Assembly: GCA_014905825.1 (NCBI GenBank)
Contig: JACGCN010000002.1
Span: forward strand, 372,001-436,000
Source: Lyophyllum atratum
Lineage: Eukaryota; Basidiomycota; Agaricomycetes; Agaricales; Lyophyllaceae
DNA: 64,000 bases
Direction: 5' to 3'
The notes below the pieces were generated by a model that was not told the origin of the DNA, did not search any database, and saw nothing but the letters and a program-made list of their open reading frames with translations. Position 1 is the stretch's first letter, and each line of letters starts with the position of its first letter. Below are positions 46,815 through 56,639 of the stretch, piece after piece. The translations under genes and the position numbers were made by a program.

Positions 46815-49371
46815 TCAAAGCATCCTGGGCAACGCGTAGGACTCGCTCAACTTCCTAACTGCATCGAGTACCACTCGTTGCTCCGCCGAGAGTAGTTCTG
46901 CCTGTTGCCCCACCTGCTTTTGGCCTAAAACGCCTTGCTCGCTACCCTTCAAGTCAGGCGGCACATCCGGGAACGGTGAACTCGTAGTTGAACAGATCGT
47001 GCCCGGAGGAGGCAAAGTTCCCTTCACGAAGTAGTCACGTATATATGTCTGCGTGCAGAGAGAAGGTGCGGAGATGGAGCAATGCTGAGGCGCATATCAT
47101 GTGTGCGGTGAGTGTCTGCCAACTAAAGGACCAGAGAAACTCACCCCTGGGGAGTCTTGTGTCAGCACCACGGCGTTCGGGAATCCTTTAGCTGTTTTCT
47201 TGGCACTTTTGTAACCATTCATGAGTTGTGTCGTTGTGATGAAAGAAGATCAGATAGAAGATGCTTACGCCCATAAAGGTGTCACTGGGTCTGTTAAGGG
47301 ACAATAATAAGCTCCTACTAGAAAAGAAAGCAAAGTCAACGCACCAGCCGTATTCCCCACCACAAGCAGGGGGAAGCTTGTGTTCGCTTCAAATGGGCCT
47401 GATCCATTTGGAATCAGCTATCACTCCCAGCCTCTGTCAGAGCGGGGATACGTAAAGGACACACCTCTGAAACGAGCCTTGGGGATTTCTGGCCATCCAC
47501 TACACATGAAGGTCAAGATCACAATTGCGAATTATCAATAAATCGGCTTACACACAGGCGGTCCTAATAGCACCCCAGATCTCCGCCCATTGTGACTTGC
47601 TCGTAGTATCCTTGAAATACTTTTCCAGCTCTTCGAAAGCCTCGGGAACAACATCTCCGTCATTGCACACAATAGCCGTCTCAGCGTCCCTAACGACAGG
47701 AAGCTCGCCCTGCCTCTTACCACACTCACACTCGAACGGCGGTTTCTCAAGCAAGGAGAACAGAGTTGCGCCGTCCCCGTTCGCCAGATCCGCAAGCGCT
47801 TGTGCGAGTGGAGGCCAAGATGCCCAGGGACTATAGAGCGAGACAAAGACCGAAGTGCGCAGGCGGCTATAGTCAACTATGCCATAAGAATTCGCGGTGC
47901 GCACAGGTATGGGGCGTGCGCTGACTGAGTTGTATAATGCGGTGAGGTTAGCGGCAATAAGGTCGGGGGAGGGCGCGTAGAAGGGGCAGCCGGAAGGCCC
48001 GGCAGAGTGACAGTAAGTAAAGAAGGCATCCATTGTTTTGTCGGTATCAAGCAGATTGGTGGACCAGAGGGCTGAGATAAATACTGAGTTGGAGAGGGCT
48101 TGTCATTGAAAAGCCTGAGCTTACTGGAGTAGTAGTTTTTGATATCTACGACCCCGTCGATTACAAGACGCTCGATCTTGTCCTAGAGGTGCCAACAGAT
48201 ATATAGAATGAGAAAATGCTAGATAGCAACAGGTAGGCTGCCTGCTTACGGGAAACATGGAGGCAAAGGTCGCCCCAAGGACACTTCCATACCTATATCC
48301 GTGAACGTGAGCGCGAAGCCCTTAAAAATATATATACAGAGGATAGAACAAAATAGACTTACGAGAAGCCCCAATACAACAACTTCTCCTTTCCGTGTGC
48401 CTTCACAATGCTCAACATATCCCTCGCTGTCTGGTCCGTGTTTATGTGGCCCAATTCCGCGCGCTGGCGCTCCCAGCAAGTTGGCCTCCAATTTTTGCAC
48501 GCGCCCATGCACGCGCGAGGCCGTCCGCCGACGCGTTAAGCACGCTCAGATCCTGCATGCCACTTGAACCGCCCCACAACTCTCTCTCCACATCAGTCTC
48601 AAAAAATGAGACGCGCGGGGTTGAGCGGCCAACACCTGTGTACATAAATATTGCATCAATAACTTATAAGTCTCTCGAGGCGTGCAGGTCATTGAACAAA
48701 GAAGCGAAGACTTCCCACGGACAAGCCGTTCAAGAAGTATCTGTACAAGTGATACGCACCTCTTGGGTCAAACCCTAGAATGTCAAACTGTGGTCCTATA
48801 ATACCAGAAAGGAGTGCGCCCGCACGTAGGACGACATCGACACCACTGCCTCCAGGGCCGCCGGGGTTAATGAGGATAGGGCCTCGGTACGCTGAAGAGT
48901 CTGGCCCCAACTTCGAGGGGATACGCGTCATGGCGATTGTTGCCTTGTCTCCATCAGCATCGGAGTAGTTCAGGGGTACCTATGAGGATGTAGTATAATC
49001 AGGCTTGAGGTGCGAGTGTGAGAGCGCCCTTACAATGAGACGGGCACATTGATGAGTTGAGTAGCAAGAGTGCCATACGAGGTTCTCTGAGGGGTCGATC
49101 TACATCGCATGAATTGGCATTGATAGTGATCACAACAGACTAGCGGGGTAGAGCGTACCAGATTCCAAGAAAACTTGTTCTCTAAACTGGGCGCCTTAAC
49201 AGTTTGATCTGCGTATCTTCCTGGATAAAGAACGATGAGTTCATCTATGGCCCGAGAGATTCCAGCTTGAGAGAGCAGCAGGGTAGATGCAACAAGGAGT
49301 AGGAACGTGCTAAGCGCGAGTGCCCGCGAGAACCTATAAGGTATGCTAGCTTCAGATGCGCTTGGTGGCAT
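46815..49371 (-). CDS. Alpha/beta hydrolase, tripeptidyl-aminopeptidase-like (TAP family)
   Basis: This is a secreted or membrane-anchored serine hydrolase of the S33/TAP-like group. The ATG at 49371 (MPPSASEASIPYRF) leads into a hydrophobic anchor (ALALSTFLLLVASTLLLSQAG). Then come CARLIVPLNY, GPILINPGGPGGSG (oxyanion loop), FDILGFDPRG, TARDMLSIV, and the nucleophile elbow YWGFSYGSVLGATFA, whose serine codon is split by the intron near 48360-48290. FPDKIERLVIDGVVD follows, then FPLLVVGNTADPVTP (catalytic Asp) and DSPG-HCSISAPSLC (catalytic His, at a joint near 47090). The tail FVKGTLPPPGTICSTTSSPFPD is characteristic of fungal TAP-like proteins. About ten exons; boundaries approximate. Substrate unknown. 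Confidence 0.85.
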
Positions 49372-49689
49372 GGGAATAAGAAAAGACACTCGCTGCGGAG
49401 GGCGTCCAAATCCAAATCATGATTGATCTTTTAGGCGTCATGGCATGTGGAGAAGAGGGGGAGTTATTTGCTCTCCTTCCCACTGCCAGGTTACTTACAA
49501 ATAGCTCCCGACAATCGCGCGTAGACCATATCGGGTAACATGGCAGAACATAGCCAGTTTCGATGCGCTTCAAGTTCAACTTGAAGTTTGCCAACCTGGG
49601 GTCGGCCGACACTGCAACATCTCACAACATCTCACTTATCTTCCGGTGAGTACATCGACTACTTAATCAAGCACGTAGCAAACCCGGAA
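49372..49689. other. Hydrolase promoter / copy 2 downstream flank
   Basis: These 318 bases lie upstream of the hydrolase gene. The duplication begins near 49625 within this stretch. No gene was seen. Confidence 0.35.
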
Positions 49690-52600
49690 TCACTTCGCCA
49701 CCACTGTTCGGGTGTTTCGCCAGCTAGCCTTTGGATGGTTCCCCTTCAGAGGAATACCACGTTCCTGGAGACGTTTCTTGATGTCCTCAACATCTCCCAA
49801 CTTCTCGAGGATTTGTGGGGTATGCTCAAAGCGTAACTTTATGAGAAAAGTAGCAAAATTGAGGATTCCCAGGGGCTTAGAAATGTCATACGAGACGACA
49901 TTTCGCTCGATGATGTGTACCTTCGTTGGCTAGGAGTACCATTATTGATTTAGAATAAGAAGTGCGTAGATGATGCGTGACGACGGGACATACTTTTGGT
50001 GCAGGTTGTGGGTGATCATCTTCCTTTCCGACTTCCGGAGTAGAGTCATTAGACACCTCATATTTCTTTTGGTCAAATGGATGGTCTAACCATTCCTCAC
50101 CGTACGTGACAGTTATCACGGCGATGGGGCCCTCGGTGATGATTGTGTATACAGGCATTCCAGAGATGCCGAGTGCAGCGTAAAACTTGGTGGATGCTAT
50201 GGCATACATCCTGCCCTGGTCGACCCCCGTTGCTGTGCCCTGCGCCTTCTTATTCGCAGTTGTGATCAGGGGAAGGAAGAGGTCTGGCCAAATGATCAGT
50301 TCTGTGGTTTGGTGGACTCGAGAAAAAAGAACAGACCTCTCCGCATGTCAAGGACTTCGCCTTGATGAAGGGAAGTGCCGTCAGTTTCAACGGGGAGATG
50401 GAGACTGTCTGTGTAAGCGACTTCAATTCCACCAGCAGACTTATCATCCGTTACCGGGATTTGCTTAAGATCCTCGAACAATGCATGAACCGCAATTGCT
50501 TGACTTTGTGCAGTTGCTTGAATGTCGGCCGAGTTCTCGGGATCGAAGGTTCGAACCATCTGTCCTTGCCGGATGCCGAAAAGACCGTTGGCGTGAGGAG
50601 GTGCATCGGGAGAGGACGTCGTCCTGCCTGAGTGCCTTGGTGAGGGTGTAGGGGGAAGAATGATGTTGAAAGCTTTGGACGCGGCGATGCTTGAAAAAAT
50701 GGAAGGAATGCGAAGATATCCAACGGAGTCGCAAACGGCTCGTCCCGGTTCATTGTCGTAGTTATTGACCATGCTTGAGGGGTTGCGGCGAGTGTCGAAA
50801 TAGAATCCTGCCTCTGCAGTCTGCACATTCTCGAGGTAACGGGCTAGTGACTCCATATCCTTTTGTAGGGTGAGCTGGGCACAGTTTTCCGCATAAAGTC
50901 GGCGGAGAGTCGTGTCGGCTTTGGCTGCATCAGGCGTCTGAGAGGTGGATCTGATCTCCGGGGAATGCAGCGTGCCGGGGTCATGGATGGGAACGATTGA
51001 AGGATTAAATGAGATTAATGCGGGTTTGGACTTTAATCTTCTGGAGAAGTTAAAGAGGCCGGTCCTGTCCGAAGCGCGGATCGAAGTCGATTCGCGAGCG
51101 ACAGTATCTATCGTTTCGTAAATAATGTACATTTCCTCCTGGGGTGGAGATATCGCCTCCGAGACTTCGCCCCGCGGGAGGGAGAGGCTTCGTTCAAGGC
51201 TATAGATCTGGAAGTGAGAAAAATACCGGGCAATCAGAATAGAAGATGACTCACGAAACCATCACATGCGGCCTGTTGACATAGTCTTCCTTTGACGGCT
51301 CGTCAGATGTACGATCAGCAGTACCGTGGAAGAGAAGCATAAGTAGACGATCAAAATGTATTCGACACTCCAGTTCTTTGGCCTGCTTCCAACCTTTTCC
51401 ACGAAGTAACAACACACTTTGCAGCACATCTTCAATTTTCCGCATGTTACTAACTAGAATTTGGCTGCAAACACCCGAGAGGGTTTTAACACCTGGGAAG
51501 CGGCCGATATTGGCGAGAGACTGAAATCCTTCGAGAGCCCATTCTGCGTGGCGGACTATTGAAGACTGTAAAACACGTCGAATGAATCCATTTGGATTTT
51601 GGAGGTGATACTCACCTTCCGAGTATCTGCACTGAGCCTGGACTTTGCCTTGAGAGAGAAATCAGAGGAGGGGCTAACCAGATCAAATTAGACACATACA
51701 GTATCCGAAAGCCAGGCAAAGCTTGTTAGTTCATAGTACACTTTGCAAATGCTCGCAAACTCCGAATCGATCTGACACTTCGAGTCGGACAGCATTGGAA
51801 AGAAAGGTAATGTCCGAGTCGTGGCTAATCGATCAAACATAAAGTATCGAATCAGAAGTGATTTGTCGTGATGTCTCCCTCCTGCGGCAAGACTATACGC
51901 ACATCAGGGCCTGGGTAAAAAGGCGTTAGGCAGAGAAGTACTCACGTGCTTGCAGATATATGGCTCGCCTTCTTAGGCGTAGCAGAACCAAGGGAAGGAG
52001 TCGGCGGCGCATTGGAAGAGGCGTACGGCCCGGGCATCATTGGAGAGTGCGCTAGGGATTGGTGGGAAAGCCCGTTGATGTTTTCGTATGGAGCCATGGG
52101 GCCCAATGGATCTGTAGAAATCAACCATCTTTGAAACCTCGAACTTGCAGGCACTTCCTCAGCATGTTTGAACTTCGAAGCCAGACCCTTCTGATCGACG
52201 CGCCAGAGCTTAAGACTACGTTCGGACAGGTCCTGTAGTAGATGAGGGTAGTGTTGTGACGCCCTCGATCGATCGAGAGCAAACCTTCGCGCCTCACCGC
52301 CAATGAGTATAGCAAAATTGATGGCTGCTTCGGGATGCGATAAATCATAGGCGCCTGTGGCCTCGTGTAGTACGTGAACAATAGACTGATGATCATCAGT
52401 ACCACCATAGAGGAACGATGGAAGCCTACTCACACCACACAAGTCATTCGTCTCCTCAAGCCATCCTAAAACAATGCGGACGGTCGTACTCATGCGGTCG
52501 AAAACGACACCCCTCATTGGACCCAAAATTCCCCAAGCACGGCGCTGGAAGAGAGCGCTGGACATAACACTGTATACTTCGCTCTCCAGCGCGAGACATG

Positions 52601-53940
52601 TCAAGGCCAGTGGGGTAGTTTCCTCTTCAAGGTCAAGTGTCAACCTAGCCAAGAGTCTGTGATCCAGCACCCCCGATCGAGGATGAAGGGTATCATTGGC
52701 AGATGCACCCCTTGGATCGTGATAGAAGCTCCATTCGGTCCCATCCTCGAGATGTTCGCCGGAAAAATATTCTCGAGCATCGACGTCCCAATTGGGGTAG
52801 TCTTTCTTATGTTGAATGGCGGCAGAAGTCTCGCTGCCCTCCAAGTCACCTTCCGACGCTGAGCCCTCGTCATGCGTCCCTTCGGACTGCGAATTAGTAG
52901 AGCTTCGGCATGATGAATGATCAGTATGCTGGACGTCGTCAGAGGACTCGCAGCTCCCCAAGTCATCGTCCGATGTTGAGTCATCGTTGCTGGACCCTTT
53001 AGAGTCATAATTAGTAGAGCTTCCGCGTTCTGAATGTTTAAACATTTCAACGGAAACAGCAATGGGACTGCTGTTGGTGTGATTCGTAGAAGAGCCATTG
53101 TTCAGAGGAATCGGAGTACACATAAGCGCCGTGGCATGACCGTATTGTGGTAGGAGATCAAGTAAGGGATCGCCTGCAAAGCACGGGTCCATGGCCAGAG
53201 GATAATACGGTAGTTGCCTGAATATTTCGTAAGTCCAGCTCCAATATTCCAACGCAAAAAGGCGTACTCTAGTTCAACTTCCGGTGCGGCTTCGCGCACG
53301 ACTTTTGCGAAAAACGGCGCCAGATACATTGTCTTGTCGTTCTGCTCGCCGAACTTGCGCTCCATGGAAAGAGCTAGGTTTAACTCTTTAGAAATTTCTT
53401 CTGCCAAGCATTCTAGCCTTTCTCTTATCTGAGACGGGATATTCTGAGGCCCACATGTACTGTTGAGCGAACACGTTCAAGGGCCGCAAGCAAGCGAATC
53501 ACTTACCAGGGCCTCTTCACGAAGAACGCGCGCTGAACCCGGCCAGCAGTCATGGGAGGTTACGTTAACTGTGACTGGTTGTTCAAGCATGTCGTACAGG
53601 CTCTAGTAGACGCGTAAGGACACGCGCACTGGCAGTGGTAGTAAGGTAGAGCCATTTGTGACGGCCATGAATCTGATGCATTATCTCAAATCTGATTCAG
53701 ATTATCACTGGGCCAACCACGACCACATGACCTACACATCTCCAGCTTCAACTTGATCTGCAACCGCCATGATGCCTTCGCTCTTACTATTAGTATGAGC
53801 GCATATTCGCGCTCCTCGTATCACCCTTTTCAAGGAAATCTACTGAAGCCCATGATGGCTGCCCATCAGCCATAATCTTGCTCTATCCACTGCAGTCATC
53901 GTAACCTCAACGCTAATAGTAGCATCACGCACAACCCCAA
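49625..53940. repeat. Segmental duplication, copy 2
   Basis: This is the partner of 12045-16230, same orientation, 37.6 kb away. The aligned order of exons, introns and upstream boxes is conserved throughout. Copy 2 is about 100 bases longer, chiefly through extra acidic/Ser-rich coding units near 52800-53040. The upstream end runs to about 53940, where both copies share a CATCGCGCACGACC / CATCACGCACAACC-like stretch. Ends are by eye. Confidence 0.85.
49690..53590 (-). CDS. Large multi-exon protein of unknown function, copy 2
   Basis: This is a paralogue of the gene at 12098-15880. The start is MLEQPVTVNVTSHDC at 53590, the stop at 49690. A 50 nt intron (GTACGC...TTCAG, about 53271-53222) joins EVELE to QLPYYPLAMDPCFAGDP, as in copy 1. 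The long exon (to about 51955) contains a longer Ser/Asp/Glu-rich segment than copy 1, with two related units (SSNDDSTSDDDLGSCESSDD and THDEGSASEGDLEGSETSAA). It is followed by the nearly identical block ending ATPKKASHISAST. Later exons carry DLFLPLITTANKK, GRMYAIASTKFYAALG, MPVYTIITEGPIAVITVTYGE and KVHIIERNVVSYDISKPLGIL, ending SWRNTRTVVAK. No disabling change was seen in the segments read. Function is unknown; see copy 1 for a speculative nuclease-like comparison. Confidence 0.7.
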
Positions 53941-54050
53941 ATCCGACGTCCTTTCTCTTTTGCCCACCGCATTTGTGGCAACAGTCCCTCATGACAGCTC
54001 GAATTCACACAGTGGCGCCGACATTGGGAACCTGACGACTTTCACTTTAG
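53591..54050. promoter_or_regulatory. Copy 2 upstream region
   Basis: These 460 bases lie upstream of copy 2. They include the shared CCACATGACCTACACATCTC box at about 53724-53745. The duplicated similarity fades near 53940, and intron-like sequence of the aldolase fragment ends at 54050 (CACTTTAG). Confidence 0.45.
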
Positions 54051-54325
54051 CTCTGGCTCGAGATGGAAATCGTCATCACTGGCGGTGAGGAGGAGGGTCT
54101 CGATAACTCCATTGTCGACAACACCAGCTTGTACACGCAACCCGAGGACATCTATGATGTGTACGAGGCGCTGAACAAGGTCTCTCCCAACTTCAGTATC
54201 GCGGCTGCGTTCGGAAACATCCACGGTGTCTACAAGCCCGGAAATGTCAAGCTGCATCCCGATCTCCTCGGCAAGCACCAGATGTACGCCAGTGAGAAGA
54301 TCAACCACAAGGTCGAGAAGCCCTT
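54051..54325 (+). pseudogene. Isolated internal exon of class II fructose-bisphosphate aldolase
   Basis: The 275 nt encode a continuous central aldolase segment: LWLEMEI then ITGGEEEGLDN, LYTQPEDIYDVYEALNKVSPN, FSIAAAFGNIHGVYKPGNVKL (with the zinc-ligand His) and HPDLLGKHQMYASEKI. It is preceded directly by an acceptor-like CACTTTAG and followed by a donor-like GTAAGC. It therefore looks like one whole internal exon copied with its intron edges from genomic DNA, not a retrocopy. The N-terminal and catalytic remainder are absent. A downstream stretch (about 54390-54480) might hold a decayed final exon, but I cannot support it. One unusual residue is Val after MEI where aldolases usually have Gly. 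The intact gene starts at the left window edge. Confidence 0.88.
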
Positions 54326-54587
54326 GTAAGCCCCACCCTACCCAAACTATGCAAGTCCGTTTCGTATCCTGAACTTACAGTAAATTCGATCTAGGTGGGA
54401 GGAAGGTGTATCAAAGAGCATACAGCGCTTGCAGATGGGAGATGCTGACGGATTTTATGCCACGGGCTGAGGAGTGGTTGTTCAGTGACAGAAATCGAAG
54501 GTATGTACACTATGTTCCATCAGCGTGTAACTACCAGTGAATATTGATGCAGAACATGCAGTTCGACATATTCAGATACGCGCGTGC

Positions 54588-55245
54588 CTATGACTCCTTG
54601 GTGGTATCACTTTCCGCCTCCTCTCGCAAGACCGTTCTGGCTTCCATCAACGCCTTCCCAAAAAGGTTCAACCCCCATTTATCGTACTTTCCAAGAGCGT
54701 TCTTCTCTCCGAACCCAATCCCCCATATCCGATCTCGCGGTGCCGACTCCGCAATCACCGTGACGCCCGTCGCAAGTAGCTTCCTTTTCAGATCTTCGTT
54801 CTGCCGGAACTTGTGCAGATTCCCCTCCAGCACGATTCTCTTCCTGTTCGCATTCCAAACACCCTCGTCGAAGTTCTGCACCTTCCTGCCAAGGCCTTTC
54901 ACCTTCTTCAGCTCGCCCTTCGTCGTCGACTTCATGGCTATGGTCTGCCGAGCGATATCGATGTCTGAGAATAGGAGCGCCTTCTGCAGCATCATCCAGT
55001 GTTCGGTGGTAGGGAAGTGGACTTCTTCCTCCCCGGCCTCGCTGTCGAGCGTCACGGCGGCGGTGAAGGACGCAGGGTACCATTGTGATGCCCAACCACT
55101 GGGTTCACCAGATAGGAACCGCCGGTGGTTTTTAACAGCGGCGAGTCGGGGATGAGACTGCCACCTACTTTACATGACTCGTGGTCCAGAAGAATGTAAA
55201 GTCTTCCTTATTTTTGGACGGGGCATCACTGGCATCCTTCGGCAT
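54588..55245 (-). CDS. NADAR-domain protein (YbiA/DUF1768 family)
   Basis: Exons are 55245-55169 and 55098-54588 (588 nt, 195 aa) with a 70 nt GTAGGT...CCAG intron. The joint makes FTFFWTTSHVNGWASQWYPASF, matching the family opening (FFW...SNWYPSPF). Next come FPTTEHWMMLQKALLFSD (Glu-His active-site helix), LGRKVQNFDEGVWNANRKRIVLEGN, KFRQNEDLKRKLLATG and ESAPRDRIWGIGFGEKNAL, all in family order and at full domain length. Known members are N-glycosidases: E. coli YbiA acts on riboflavin intermediates, and some NADARs remove ADP-ribose from guanine in DNA. Which activity applies here is open. The gene is a single-domain, intron-containing eukaryotic copy and lies beside the aldolase fragment and duplication. 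Confidence 0.92.
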
Positions 55246-56639
55246 GTTAATGAGGTTGGGTCAGGAATAAACGTATAACTTGAGGTGTAGTCGTTGGTAA
55301 AGAAACTTGTAAAAGACTTATTGGTGAGAGGACGATGCTGTGCGTAACTGCCTCGATGCTCTGCGGTCGTAGCTCAAAATGAACACCTGTCACCGAGACC
55401 ACAGCATCTGTGGCAGTGCTGAACCCGTCATACTCCCGGGCCGGAGAAGCCGTCACGGATTTTACCCATTGGCTTTCGGACTCAACAGGGTTGAAGACCT
55501 TCAACATCATCCTCTCATTGTGACCTCGCGATTACGGACCTTATCAACGTCAATAGTACGTGCACAAAAAAATGCGTATGCCAGTAACGTATCTTACACG
55601 TCCAGAATCTTCCTGTGTTCTCATGAGCTCCCACCGTGATGCCATGTGTAATAGAGTGCTCAATCGAGCGTTGACAAGACTTGTAGCTACCGCATGCATC
55701 CGGCCGCCACCATAAGACAGGAACTGCTTTTCTTTTCGAGTGTTCGTGACTCGGCTGTTTTCACAGCTGACCCTTATCCGAGACGGGAGAATTGTGTCTG
55801 TGCCAATTGTTACCGAACACAAATGGACGGGCGCATGGGAGATGTGTCCAGGTAGCCGGAAGATATTTGCGTACTTGTCAGGAGCTATCGCCTGGAATGG
55901 AGGTACAGTAGGTAAGTGCCGTTTCAACCTTTTGATTTCTGATACTATTACAACTATAGGGGATGGCAGACTTGCAATTGGTGATCATGTTACGACATGT
56001 GTTAACGTCCGTAGGATGCGATGCGATCATTTTAAACTACGCACAGTAGGTGGGTCTTGGCACGTCTTTTGTTCTCGAATGGATAGTGGTTATCGGACTC
56101 CCACGGGTTATGCTTCTGACAAGGCAGGAAGTCGTGGCAGTCGCAGACCGGTTCCGAAGTTTGCCTGGGCATATCCGGAAGGATCGTTACAATGTCCCCT
56201 ATGATCGTCGGTATTGCACCTACCGAAATGGACCATATCTCAATACCAATCAATCAACAAGGATTAGGAGGAACATAGATGGTCCCGCCCCTCTTGAGTT
56301 CGAAAGAAATGTGCAACGAGGAGCTTTCAAAGGTGAGAGCAGCTCCTTCACTGCCGGAGTGGAGGCAATAGAGTGCCCCATGGTGGGCTTCTTCGAATCG
56401 AAAAGAAACGTGTGAGGTGTGAATCACCCACCGTCCGGAGTCGCAGACGCTCTTTGACATTGACACTCGACACATACATTTGGTCTTGGTGCCCTATTTA
56501 TGGAAAGCTCAGCAGTGTAGCCCCGAGTCAGGTATGGGTAATAGGATTGTCGTTAAAGACCCCTAAATGCTTCAAAAGGATGTAATAGCCTGCTGCTGCG
56601 CACCCTTCCTTGTCTGAGACTTCCTTCTTACCGCTCCCC
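55246..56639. other. Region without a supported gene, NADAR / P450 upstream
   Basis: These 1.4 kb separate head-to-head starts. Minus-strand fragments (56475-56254, 55927-55550, 55510-55247) contain P450-like echoes such as LSYGGGRM, but no heme cysteine in place, no ExxR and no linking splice sites. They could be a decayed gene or chance. The P450 and NADAR promoters are expected at the two ends. Confidence 0.35.

Noticed and set aside
49372..49389. Upstream start for the TAP-like hydrolase at 49389
   Set aside because: The codon is GTG; the first in-frame ATG is at 49371.
55550..56475. Possible second P450 gene on the minus strand (LSYGGGRM-like string)
   Set aside because: No heme-binding cysteine, ExxR or I-helix pattern could be linked through splice sites; kept only as unresolved sequence.
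56610..56639. Upstream start for the P450 at 56610
   Set aside because: The codon is TTG, which is not a normal eukaryotic start; the ATG at 56640 begins the membrane anchor.
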